Assembly (NCBI GenBank): GCA_030430075.1 | Contig: JAUIGN010000009.1 | Coordinates: 1 to 64,000, forward strand | Direction of reading: 5' to 3' | Source: a bacterium | Lineage (GTDB): Bacteria > Planctomycetota > Planctomycetia > Pirellulales > Pirellulaceae | DNA length: 64,000 bases | Notes under the pieces: model-generated | What the model was told of the DNA's origin: nothing | What the model saw: the letters and a program-made list of their open reading frames with translations, nothing else | Database searches by the model: none | Shown here: piece by piece, positions 24,630 to 32,692 of the stretch | Layout of the letters: the number at the start of each line of letters is the position of its first letter | Numbering within the stretch: the stretch's first letter is position 1 | Program-made: the position numbers and the translations under genes

Positions 24630-26090
24630 ATGGATAATGTAAACAACTTGAATAGCCCGTCACCGCCCGAATCCAGCCGCGCCGTTGCCAACGTTGGCTC
24701 GGAGGCGAGGCCTGCCATCGTCACCGCCACGTGTGTGTTGCTCACGCCCGACCCTGGGCTCCGTCAGCAGCTCGCCAGACTGCTCAACCAGGACTACGGC
24801 TGCACCACGCGCGAGATGAGTTGGGACGACGATCCCCAGGCAACGGTTGACGAGGATGCATCACTGTTCGTCGACCTCCGCCAGCTCGACTCCAATGACG
24901 AGAGCGGCCGGCTGGCCCGTCTCAAGGCAGCCCGGGCGGCCCTCACGGTCACCCTGTCGGATGAGGAGGAGGCACCCGAATGGTTTGAAACCGACGGCCG
25001 GCATGTCCACCTGCAACTGCCGCTCGCGGCCCCTCGCCTGGCCAAACTTCTCCGCCAGGACGTGACCCAAACGTTGCTGGAGGATGGCCCCTACGTGCAG
25101 CACGTGGTCGACTTCGAGGGCTTCAAGTACACGACGTATTGCGAAGACTTTTACGAGACGCTCCTCAATCTTCGCAAAGTCGCCGAACACGACGTAACGA
25201 TTCTGCTGGTGGGCGAGACCGGGACGGGAAAGACAACGATCGCCCGCCTGGTGCACCAGCTGTCTTCGCGCGCCGAAAACCCGCTGGTGACGGTGGCCTG
25301 CGGGGCGCTGCCGGCCGAACTGGTCGAAAGTGAATTGTTCGGCCACACCAAGGGAGCGTTTACCAGTGCCGACAAGGCCAAGATTGGCAAGTTCGCCGCG
25401 GCCGGCAAGGGCACGCTGCTCTTGGACGAAATTGACGTGTTGGGGCTGCACCAGCAGGCCAGGCTGCTCCGCGTGATCGAATCCGGCGAATTCGAACCGG
25501 TCGGTTCGAATGACACACAGATATCACAAGCCCGGATCCTGGTCGCAACCAACGTGGATTTGAACGGTCTCATGTCGCGAAACGAGTTTCGCTCGGACCT
25601 CTACTATCGTTTGAGCGTGCTCGAGTTTGACATCCCGCCGTTACGCGAACGGCGGCAGGATATCGTGCCGCTGACGTTGGAGTACGTCGTGGAATTCTCC
25701 CAGGCGCACGGGATCCCGATTCGCCGCATCCATCCTGACTTCCTGCAGTGCGTCGTCAATCACGATTGGTTGGGCAATCTTCGCGAACTGAAAAATCACA
25801 TTCGCCGTTCGGTCCTGTTCGCCCAGAACGAAGAGCTTACCTCGGCCGATTTGACCGCCCACGTCCAGCAGGCGATTGCCAAGGGAACCACGACGGCGCA
25901 GAAAGCGGAAACGCTCGCCGAAATGGTGGCGGAGAACGAACAGGAGTTGCTGGAGCGGGCCCTGGAAGCCAACGACTACAAGCGCACCGCCACGGCGAAT
26001 GCCCTGGGCATCAGCCGCGTCGGGCTCTACAAGAAGATGCGCAAGTATGGAATGCTCGAGAAGCGGCCCAAGTCCAAGGCTGCCTCCTGA
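24630..26090 (+). CDS. Sigma-54-dependent transcriptional activator (bacterial enhancer-binding protein)
   Basis: 486 residues in three parts. Residues 30-142 look like a degenerate receiver: TPDPGLRQQL and LFVDLRQL fit strands 1 and 3, but the conserved Lys-Pro of the last strand is LPL, so classic phosphorylation is doubtful. Residues 165-400 are an AAA+ domain: Walker A GETGTGKT (195-202), GAFTSA (242-247) in the sigma-54 contact loop where GAFTGA is usual, Walker B LLLDEID (263-269), and arginine-finger region FRSDLYYRL. Residues 440-475 form a Fis-type HTH (KRTATANALGISRVGLYKKM). It should open sigma-54 promoters, which lie before the pilin genes on both sides. A GTG at 24621 is an alternative start; the ATG spacing to GGGAG is short. 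Confidence 0.92.
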   Translation: MDNVNNLNSPSPPESSRAVANVGSEARPAIVTATCVLLTPDPGLRQQLARLLNQDYGCTTREMSWDDDPQATVDEDASLFVDLRQLDSNDESGRLARLKAARAALTVTLSDEEEAPEWFETDGRHVHLQLPLAAPRLAKLLRQDVTQTLLEDGPYVQHVVDFEGFKYTTYCEDFYETLLNLRKVAEHDVTILLVGETGTGKTTIARLVHQLSSRAENPLVTVACGALPAELVESELFGHTKGAFTSADKAKIGKFAAAGKGTLLLDEIDVLGLHQQARLLRVIESGEFEPVGSNDTQISQARILVATNVDLNGLMSRNEFRSDLYYRLSVLEFDIPPLRERRQDIVPLTLEYVVEFSQAHGIPIRRIHPDFLQCVVNHDWLGNLRELKNHIRRSVLFAQNEELTSADLTAHVQQAIAKGTTTAQKAETLAEMVAENEQELLERALEANDYKRTATANALGISRVGLYKKMRKYGMLEKRPKSKAAS

Positions 26091-26163
26091 CCGCCGCTGG
26101 CCGATCTCACCCGCGGCCGATGTAAGGCGCCGCGATCCATCGCTGGCAGGCCGTCGACCTGTC

Positions 26164-26823
26164 TCAATCGGCACCATTGCCTGGGGCACAAATGTATTGC
26201 GCGACCCGGACCAGCCTGGTCTGACCTGCATTCGCGTCGTACAGGGCCGTCACCGTGGCACCGACAGCATAAGGGTTGCTGCCCAGGCCGAGGAAACTAC
26301 CGGCCAGGCTGGCGACCGGCACGGAAGCCTGAGCACGCACGCCATACATGTCGGTGGGAGCGTTGCTGGCGTCGTGAATGATGCCTCCCATCCCATTCAC
26401 CGAGATCGTTCCGAACACCAGATTACCGGCGGCCGGCGGTCCCAGGGCGGGATCGCAGAGCCGATTCTCGTTGGGATTATTGGTTGCTTGGAACGTGCCC
26501 TGGTTCATATCGATGGCCAGTGCGGCCCCACGAACATGATTGGCCGCGGCGAGCGCCAGGCCGCGGGCCCGAGCGGGATTCGTGGCATTCGTTCCCGGAG
26601 CCGGAGACGCCGTCCCCCATTCCCTGACAGCCGCCAGCGCCGTGGCTTCTAGAGCGTTTTCCAGTTCGGCCCGCGCGACCCAGACATTCCCGACGTCAAC
26701 GACGATCAGCAGGACAACCAAAAGCGCAGGCAGAGAGAGCAGGATCCAGAGCGTGGCTGCCCCATCTCTTCGGCAATGGCGTGATCTCACTGGGAGGCGA
26801 CGAATGCAGTCCATACTCATCAT
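26164..26823 (-). CDS. TadG-like protein with N-terminal pseudopilin helix
   Basis: 219 residues. Basic N-terminus, then RRDGAATLWILLSLPALLVVLLIVVDVGNVWVARAELENALEATALAAVREWG, the signature region of TadG/TadE-like proteins in which a hydrophobic helix is followed by an amphipathic stretch with an Ala-rich repeat. The rest is a small soluble domain with two Cys. The ATG overlaps the stop of the upstream TadE-like gene (ATGA), so translation is coupled. It is probably a minor pseudopilin. The convergent activator gene ends 73 bases away. Confidence 0.82.
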   Translation of the reverse strand: MMSMDCIRRLPVRSRHCRRDGAATLWILLSLPALLVVLLIVVDVGNVWVARAELENALEATALAAVREWGTASPAPGTNATNPARARGLALAAANHVRGAALAIDMNQGTFQATNNPNENRLCDPALGPPAAGNLVFGTISVNGMGGIIHDASNAPTDMYGVRAQASVPVASLAGSFLGLGSNPYAVGATVTALYDANAGQTRLVRVAQYICAPGNGAD

Positions 26824-27359
26824 TCAAATCCAAAGGTCGTTGAACAACTGATCGCGTTGCCGGAAATGTCGAAGCCGAAGCCCGACATGCTATTCGGCAT
26901 CATCTCCGCCAAGGGCACACAGACGGTCACGCGGACACTACTGGCCGGGATCGGCGTCGCCGGCTCCTGGCAGGCGGCAGACATCCCACCCGCGCAATCC
27001 GCCCGCAACCTTTGCTCGGTATGCGCCCCCAGATTACCGACGTGTTCCAGAATGATCGTGCATTGTTCGATTCCCGAGTTGTTCAGTTGCCGGCAGACGG
27101 CATCGACAATCTGCGGCGGGACGGGCGCCCCGGTCAGCGGCAGGGCGTTTGATTCGGCTGCCAGACCGGCACCCGCACGGCACGCCAATACCACCTGTTG
27201 GTAGTTTGTCAGAAAAAGCGAGAACTGCGCCACGGCAAGCAGCACGATCATGTTGACTGGGATGACTAAGAGGAGTTCCAAAGTCACCGCACCGCGCCGT
27301 GAATTCAAACGCCGTGCGTTCGAGCGACGTCTTCGCGCTGGATCAGATATCGTTGCCAC
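26820..27359 (-). CDS. tadE: TadE-like minor pseudopilin
   Basis: 179 residues. The leader ends in NSRRG, followed by AVTLELLLVIPVNMIVLLAVAQFSLFLTNYQQV with Glu at +5, matching TadE-type prepilin-like proteins. Five to six Cys are spread through the soluble part (CRAG, VCRQL, QCTII, DCAGGMSAACQ). The start is GTG at 27359 with GAGGA about ten bases before. A sigma-54 promoter lies about 65 bases upstream. It overlaps the TadG-like gene by four bases. Confidence 0.85.
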   Translation of the reverse strand: MATISDPARRRRSNARRLNSRRGAVTLELLLVIPVNMIVLLAVAQFSLFLTNYQQVVLACRAGAGLAAESNALPLTGAPVPPQIVDAVCRQLNNSGIEQCTIILEHVGNLGAHTEQRLRADCAGGMSAACQEPATPIPASSVRVTVCVPLAEMMPNSMSGFGFDISGNAISCSTTFGFE

Positions 27360-27423
27360 GCCCGTGTATTCCTCGGAAACTGCACTTCTGTCACAAAAGG
27401 TCTATCCGGATGCCGACATCGGC

Positions 27424-27439
27424 AGCATATGGTGTGCCG
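27424..27439 (-). promoter_or_regulatory. Sigma-54 promoter of the TadE/TadG-like pair
   Basis: Minus strand CGGCACA-CCAT-ATGCT, GG and GC ten bases apart. It faces the TadE-like start at 27359. Confidence 0.7.
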
Positions 27440-27630
27440 CAGTGGACTATCGTGGGGCAATTTCCGAGCGGGCAGCCGGGTCCACATTAACAACTGGTAA
27501 CACGCCGCTCGCACCTGTTTCGATCTGGAAACATCCTTGACGTCGATCCGTGAACAACGTCCCCCGCCGGTGACGTTTGATTTTGCCGACGGGCTGGTCC
27601 CTGGGACGTTGCGTTTTTGGTTCAGCGGCT

Positions 27631-27646
27631 TGGCACGGAGAATGCA
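27631..27646 (+). promoter_or_regulatory. Sigma-54 promoter of the Flp pilin/TadE unit
   Basis: Plus strand TGGCACG-GAGA-ATGCA: perfect -24 heptamer and GC ten bases after GG. The leader to the Flp start at 27804 would be about 148 bases. It is divergent from the promoter near 27430. Confidence 0.87.
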
Positions 27647-27803
27647 TCTACGGAGAGTCGCAAATGGAGCAAATGCACACGCTTAACGTTTTTCCCTCAG
27701 CCTGGCGTGTGCCTTCCGGTCAACATGTTTCCCATCGTTAACATCGTGGGATGCGGCATTAACTGAAGCTGACGTTGGTCGCTTCGCAGAGGAGCATTGA
27801 GTA

Positions 27804-27989
27804 ATGAGAAAATTGATGACACGCCTGTCGCGTCTCCGGCGTGATACCAGCGGTGCAGTTTTCGTCGAGTACCTGCTGCTTGTGACGTTGGTCGGGATCG
27901 GGGTCATCGCCGGGCTGTCCGCGGTGCGCGTCGCCCTGTTAAACGAGCTGAATGATCTGGCAATCGCGATCATCAGCATTACTCCTTAG
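27804..27989 (+). CDS. flp: Canonical Flp/type IVb pilin
   Basis: 61 residues: basic leader MRKLMTRLSRLRRDTSG, then AVFVEYLLLVTLVGIGVIAGLSAVRVALLNELNDLAIAIISITP. The G/AVFVEY processing site with Glu-Tyr at +5/+6 is the Flp consensus, and the short mature length (about 44 residues) is typical of the main Tad pilin. AGGAG lies 11 bases before the ATG. It has its own sigma-54 promoter and is followed after 15 bases by a TadE-like gene. It contrasts with the six longer paralogs upstream. Confidence 0.93.
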   Translation: MRKLMTRLSRLRRDTSGAVFVEYLLLVTLVGIGVIAGLSAVRVALLNELNDLAIAIISITP

Positions 27990-28004
27990 ATCTGGACGCA
28001 GACC

Positions 28005-28484
28005 GTGCAAACGTTGCGATCAAGATCAAGACGCGGAGCAGTGACGCTCGAGGCGATCCTCGGGCTCATCCTGTTGGTGGTCCTCTTCGTGGCCGTCCTG
28101 CAGTTTGGTATCGCGGGGACCGTGCGCAACGCCATCTCGCATTCCGCCACGGTCGCTGCCCGCGAAGCAGCCAAGGGAGCCCAGGTCGGGGAGCTCCAAT
28201 CGGTTGTTGAAGCAGTCCTCGCGCCGCACCAGTTGGTGCTGGGGCCGAGTGCCGCGATCGTCCTCGAAGACCCCGGCGCGCCACTGGTGGCGGATCAGAT
28301 TCAGCGTGCCGGTTTGCTTCCTTGCAACCCGCCGGTATCGCCGGCCCTGACCATGCAAGACGTCCGTGTCACCGTTTGTGTCCGGCTGAATACACCCCCC
28401 TTCATCAACGGCCTGGCACCGTTTGGCATCGACATCTCAAACCAGGTCATTACCGCCAGCGCGGTGATGCGAAAAGAGCAGTAG
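28005..28484 (+). CDS. tadE: TadE-like minor pseudopilin
   Basis: 159 residues beginning at GTG 28005. Leader MQTLRSRSRRG followed by AVTLEAILGLILLVVLFVAVLQFGIAGTVRNAISHSATVAAREAAKG, with Glu at +5. The rest resembles the minus-strand TadE-like protein near 27 kb: both share VRVTVCV and FGxDISxQxI-type phrases near the C-terminus, so they are paralogs. It is co-transcribed with the Flp pilin. Confidence 0.85.
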   Translation: MQTLRSRSRRGAVTLEAILGLILLVVLFVAVLQFGIAGTVRNAISHSATVAAREAAKGAQVGELQSVVEAVLAPHQLVLGPSAAIVLEDPGAPLVADQIQRAGLLPCNPPVSPALTMQDVRVTVCVRLNTPPFINGLAPFGIDISNQVITASAVMRKEQ

Positions 28485-28940
28485 CACGCCACGGCCCGGC
28501 ACGCGGCATCGGATGCCAACGGTGGGCGCGGGTCCGACACGCGTGGCCGCTCCCCCGGCACATCGGTCGGATCCTGCCGGCGGGCAGCTTGCTGCGGCAA
28601 CCCGATGCCTATGATCGACGGCTGCGCGGCAAGTGAGCCTTCGGCAAGCAACGCGCGGCCGAATACTCTGCGGACTCCCGTTGGTCGTCCTGGTCCATTC
28701 GCTGCGCAGGGATCAATAGAATCGGGTAGGCCCCCCGGTCGTGGCGGCCGCTGCGATCAGCCTCGATCCTGCGTATCCCGGCGCAACGACCTGCTCGAGC
28801 GCTCTCTCGGGCTGACGAGCGATACGGCTGACGAGGGGACGCCATGGGGCAGGACCGAGTCACCCCGCAGGCAGTCGATGGAAGGGCCTCTCGATGGCAC
28901 CTGCGCCGCCACAGAAGCGGAACATCTCCCGGTTCATGGA
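28485..28940. other. Intergenic region after the pilus island
   Basis: No supported gene; the open frames here lack family resemblance and ribosome sites. It marks the right border of the pilus island. Confidence 0.45.
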
Positions 28941-29100
28941 TCAGCCGTTTGGCGTTAGCTCCGGTTGCGTTGATCGCAGTGGAAACCGGACGATAACGGG
29001 TTCCGACTGAGTTGCGGCGCGCTTCGGGCAAGTCCACCACCCTCGATTGCGACAGAGCAACTTGCACTGAATGGTTGTTCGTTCATGGATCATCCGGGAT
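28941..29100. repeat. Dispersed imperfect palindrome, copy B, with flank
   Basis: Left arm TCAGCCGTTTGGCGTTAGCT, right arm CCGGACGATAACGGGTTCC then GACTGA. The following 85 bases match copy A well, including CTTGCACTGAATGGTTGTTC. TTCATGGATCA occurs at both ends (28933-28943 and 29082-29092), so the unit may be bounded by direct repeats. Confidence 0.75.
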
Positions 29101-29228
29101 AGAAGGCTGGCGCCGATCGGTACGGGGTGCGTAGCAATTGGCGGACTGTTGGTTGTCAATGGTATGATTACCGATCTGCGGCAATTGGTGCGAAAGTCGT
29201 CCAACTGAACAAGAGGTGAGTCAAAACC

Positions 29229-29843
29229 ATGACCAACCAGTGCGTTCTCGTCTCGGTCATCGCGGTTACCTTCGGTTTCGGCAGCGAGCCGCCCGTCGCC
29301 GTTTCGGCGACCGACCCAATGAACCTGGCGCTGCAAGAGGTCCACGATCTTTGTGCGGAGGAAACGCGGCTCCGCATCCACCACAGGAAGGGACATCCAC
29401 GCTTTGCAGAGATCGAGGAACGGATTGCGGAGATTCACACGCGTGCCTTGCGCGACTTGGAGACCGTTGCACGGGATGGGGCCCTCGATTGTTCCGAAGA
29501 ACCGAGATTTGGACAACCTTCCTACGGCATCATCCTCCAGGCACGGGCGGTCAATGACATCAAGGCGAACGAGCTCCTCCTGTATCATGCTCGGCGCGTG
29601 TACCGCACGCGGAGCACATTTCGGAGGCTCACGACCCGCGGCGCCGGCTGGTTCTTCCGGCCAAATGTCGACATCCCCAAGGGAACACGTTTCGTCGTGG
29701 CCTGCCACCAGGACGCGCCCGAAGAGTTGGAGAATGTCAAGAAAGGCTTGATGCCGAATTCGGATCGAGCACGCCACCCGGACCGACCGTATCGCACGCA
29801 GATATTCAACCGACTCGGTAAGCCACTGCCTCCCGGGGCGTAG
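29229..29843 (+). CDS. Secreted protein of unknown function
   Basis: 204 residues with a likely signal peptide (MTNQCVLVSVIAVTFGFGSEPPVAVSA). The mature part is charged and alpha-rich at first (LRIHHRKGHPRFAEIEERIAEIHTRALRDLE), then contains GRxxF- and DIPKGTRFVVACHQD-like beta phrases. No family recognised. AAGAGGTGAG precedes the ATG by about ten bases, which supports expression. Monocistronic. Confidence 0.7.
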   Translation: MTNQCVLVSVIAVTFGFGSEPPVAVSATDPMNLALQEVHDLCAEETRLRIHHRKGHPRFAEIEERIAEIHTRALRDLETVARDGALDCSEEPRFGQPSYGIILQARAVNDIKANELLLYHARRVYRTRSTFRRLTTRGAGWFFRPNVDIPKGTRFVVACHQDAPEELENVKKGLMPNSDRARHPDRPYRTQIFNRLGKPLPPGA

Positions 29844-29892
29844 CGAGCGCCGATCCACCAGCGATTACACTGGAGCTGATCGGACGGGCCGC

Positions 29893-29919
29893 CCGGACGA
29901 TTCGTTCGCTCCCGGCTGA
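29893..29919. repeat. Degenerate right arm of the dispersed palindrome, copy D
   Basis: CCGGACGATTCGTTCGCTCC followed by CGGCTGA resembles the right arms of copies A and B, but the left arm is not convincing. Confidence 0.35.
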
Positions 29920-30001
29920 CTTGAACTCGCACGGCACACCACCGTACGCCGCCTCGATATACTGACAAAGCTTCACCCGTTTCAAGTAAGGACCCTCTCC
30001 C

Positions 30002-30829
30002 ATGTCAGCATCGTTGCCTTCGCCCATTCGTTTCTATTCCTCGATGCTGACGGTGGTCGGCCTCTGCACAATCGCGGTCGATACGTCCCTGGCCGACGAA
30101 TACCTCAGCGGCATTAAGTGGAAGGAACCGGCCGTCGTGACGCCGGGCACGGCCGGTGGTCCACCGTCGGACGCCGTCGTCCTTTTCGACGGCACCGACC
30201 TGTCCGCTTGGGATCGGGCGGACAACTGGACGCTCGAAGACGGCGTGATGATCAGCGGCAAGGGCAACCCGATCACCAAGGAATCATTTGGTGATTGCCA
30301 ATTGCACATCGAATGGTCGGCCCCGACGCCTGCCAAAGGAAATGGCCAGGGCCGTGGCAACAGCGGCGTCTTCCTGATGGACCGATATGAAATTCAGGTA
30401 CTCGACTCCTACCAGAACCAGACCTACTTTGACGGGCAGGCGGGTGCGATCTACAAGCAAACGCCGCCGCAAGTGAACGCCATGCGGCCACCTGGCGAGT
30501 GGAATACGTATGACATTATCTGGACCGCGCCGCGCTTCCATGACAACGGAGAGCTCAAATCGCCGGCGTTCATCACCGCCATCCACAATGGCGTGCTGAT
30601 TCTGAACCACTTTGAATTGCAGGGGGATACCCCCTACACGCGACCGCCCGCATACACGAAGCATGCCGACCGACTGCCGATCCGGTTGCAGGACCATGGA
30701 AATCCGGTCCGCTTCCGCAATATCTGGGTGCGGGAGATCCGACCGGCCCACGGCGAACAGGTGCGCGAACCGTTCCTGCGGAATGCCAAGGGCGAAGAGC
30801 GACCCATTGAGGCGGCGGCCGACCAATAG
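30002..30829 (+). CDS. Secreted DUF1080 (3-keto-disaccharide hydrolase-like) protein
   Basis: 275 residues with an N-terminal signal sequence. The DUF1080 hallmarks are present: VVLFDGTDLSAWD, WTLEDGVMISGKGNPITKESFGDCQLHIEW, GNSGVFLMDRYEIQVLDSYQN, AGAIYKQTPPQVNAMRPPGEWNTYDIIW and IRLQDHGNPVRFRNIWVREI. The fold is a concanavalin-like beta sandwich and the family, greatly expanded in planctomycetes, is linked to glycoside breakdown. AAGGA lies nine bases before the ATG. Substrate unknown. Confidence 0.92.
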   Translation: MSASLPSPIRFYSSMLTVVGLCTIAVDTSLADEYLSGIKWKEPAVVTPGTAGGPPSDAVVLFDGTDLSAWDRADNWTLEDGVMISGKGNPITKESFGDCQLHIEWSAPTPAKGNGQGRGNSGVFLMDRYEIQVLDSYQNQTYFDGQAGAIYKQTPPQVNAMRPPGEWNTYDIIWTAPRFHDNGELKSPAFITAIHNGVLILNHFELQGDTPYTRPPAYTKHADRLPIRLQDHGNPVRFRNIWVREIRPAHGEQVREPFLRNAKGEERPIEAAADQ

Positions 30830-30876
30830 CGGCTAGGGGGTGCTGCGGGGGAACCGGCCGGCAGCGAGCTGCATCG

Positions 30877-31341
30877 TTACCGCGAACCGTCGACCGGTAC
30901 CTCGTTCCGCGCTTCCAGCAACCGCTTGAGGTTTTCCAGTTCGCGCTCGGCCACCCGGCAGCTCGATTTCTTCATTGTCCAACGGGCAATCGCCAACATC
31001 AATTTCATCAGCCCCTTGCCGACCACGGTCGACCGCTGGGTCAACCGCGTCCGGTCGCCAACGGCCTCAAACGCGTACTCGACATCCATCTCAAAACTGC
31101 CCCCCACCATGTGGACGGCGGACGCATACGGCGGATCATGCCTGGTAACCGTTCCCGTGAATTCCATTCGCCGCCCCTGTTCCTCGGTCACGCAACGAAA
31201 TGTCGACCCGACCCGGCCCGGCTTTTCGTCGATGGGCGTATCTTCCACGACCAGCTGACTCCATTCGGCAACATGGTTGTTGGTGAATTCGAAAACTTCA
31301 TCGATCGAGCGATCAATTTCGATGGTGGCTTCGGTCTGCAT
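30877..31341 (-). CDS. SRPBCC (START-like) family protein
   Basis: 154 residues. It begins TEATIEIDRSIDEVFEFTNNHVAEWSQ, the usual first strand and helix of polyketide-cyclase/SRPBCC proteins, followed by GSTFRC, MEFTGTVTRHDPPYASAVHMVGG and YAFEAVGDRTRLTQRSTV, with the long C-terminal helix MKKSSCRVAERELENLKRLLEAR. GAGGAAAT precedes the ATG. Ligand unknown; probably a cytoplasmic small-molecule-binding protein. Confidence 0.88.
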   Translation of the reverse strand: MQTEATIEIDRSIDEVFEFTNNHVAEWSQLVVEDTPIDEKPGRVGSTFRCVTEEQGRRMEFTGTVTRHDPPYASAVHMVGGSFEMDVEYAFEAVGDRTRLTQRSTVVGKGLMKLMLAIARWTMKKSSCRVAERELENLKRLLEARNEVPVDGSR

Positions 31342-31612
31342 GGGATTTCCTCACACTGCCGGGTTCAGGCGAAGGTCGAATCTTCGTGCGCGGGCTACGC
31401 CGCCCCGGGTTGGCGGCCGGGAGGCTGGCCGGTGCACGCGCCGAGCGTCATTGTGCTCGGCCATGCCTGCTTGCTCGACACCCACAATGTATAACGTGAG
31501 CAGCCCAGGTTCGCGAATGAATGGCCGGCAGCGCGTCATGTCGAAACCGGAGACGGCCCGTCAAACCGCGCGCGGTCCCACCGCCTCTTGCCGAGGGACC
31601 ACGGGCACCGTT

Positions 31613-32305
31613 TTAAATCAGCGCCCCCATGCTCGCCAAACCAACCGGTTCGCGCGAGGCGAACGGCTCGCCGTAGGCGGTTCCGATCGACTTTCCCCAG
31701 TAGGCCGCTTCGTGGCGTAGCTGGTCGAGGAACGTCGGGGGTGTCCGCGGACGACCGTCAATGAACTGGCTGCGATAGCAGGAAATCGCCGCCAGCTTTT
31801 GTTCCCACTGTCCGCTGATATCGAGCACAAAGGCTGGCTGGGGGGCGAGCTTCAGGTGAATCGCATAGTAGTTGTAGATGCGTTCCGGGTGATGCGGCTC
31901 GCCGGGCATTTCGGTCTTGGTCAGCTTGGCCCAGAAGCGAGCCGCTTCTACGAGCTGCGTGGCCGCCAGATGATCGGGGTGCGCGTCGATCCAGTAAGGC
32001 GCAAACAGCCAACGTGGCCGAACCTGGCGAATGACGCCAGCCAACTGCTCGCGCGCTGCGAGCGTCGCCTCCAGCGAGCGATTCGGGAGGCCCAGGTTCT
32101 GGCGCCAATCAAGGTGCAGAATCCTGCTGGCCGCCTCCGTTTCGGCGGCCCGGATTTCCGGACTTCCATGCGGCGTCGGCTCGCCGTCCGTGAGGTCCAA
32201 GACCCCCACCTTGAGCCCTTCCGATTTGAATTTCAGAATCGCGCCCCCCATCCCCAACTCGGCATCGTCCGGGTGAGGCGCGACCACCAGCACATCCAGG
32301 TTCAT
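31613..32305 (-). CDS. bshB1: PIG-L family deacetylase, BshB1-like
   Basis: 230 residues. The zinc-binding motif of PIG-L deacetylases is at the start (VVAPHPDDAELGMGG) and the second motif is DAHPDHLAA. The C-terminal phrase KSIGTAYGEPFASREPVGL is characteristic of BshB1, which deacetylates GlcNAc-malate in bacillithiol synthesis. No bshA or bshC lies nearby, so the pathway cannot be confirmed here. GGAGGAA sits just before the ATG. Confidence 0.88.
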   Translation of the reverse strand: MNLDVLVVAPHPDDAELGMGGAILKFKSEGLKVGVLDLTDGEPTPHGSPEIRAAETEAASRILHLDWRQNLGLPNRSLEATLAAREQLAGVIRQVRPRWLFAPYWIDAHPDHLAATQLVEAARFWAKLTKTEMPGEPHHPERIYNYYAIHLKLAPQPAFVLDISGQWEQKLAAISCYRSQFIDGRPRTPPTFLDQLRHEAAYWGKSIGTAYGEPFASREPVGLASMGALI

Positions 32306-32692
32306 GGGTTCCTCCAGTTCCGCGACTCAATCTACCGCGCCCGGGCCGCCGGGACGAGCACGGATCCAGCGCCTATCGTTCGGGTGCGGCCGTTAAGGCC
32401 GTGTGAAAATTTCATGCACTTCTGTCGGCCTGGCCACCCGGCGGCTCGGAATCTGGTATCACCAACCAACATGCCGGTCGTCGCACCGGCACGGCCGCCG
32501 CCCCGGCCACATCCTGACGCGCAACCGAGGTCGCTCTACAATGGGATTACCCACCGGGGCGGTTGCCAGACCGCCGCGAAAAGCTGTGCGAGGCCCTCGC
32601 CCAGCGTATCGGCCCCAAACGTCGTCTTGCCTCCCCATTGGCCAGCTCTGCAGATCCCCCCAACTGACCACAACGGTCCCGGACGAGCTCTC
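32306..32692. other. Divergent intergenic region before alkaline phosphatase
   Basis: About 390 bases between divergent genes. It must hold both promoters; no recognisable element or small gene was found. Confidence 0.4.

Noticed and set aside
28605..28958. 117-residue plus-strand frame after the TadE-like gene
   Set aside because: Arg/Pro/Ser-rich with no ribosome site, and it runs into the dispersed palindrome.
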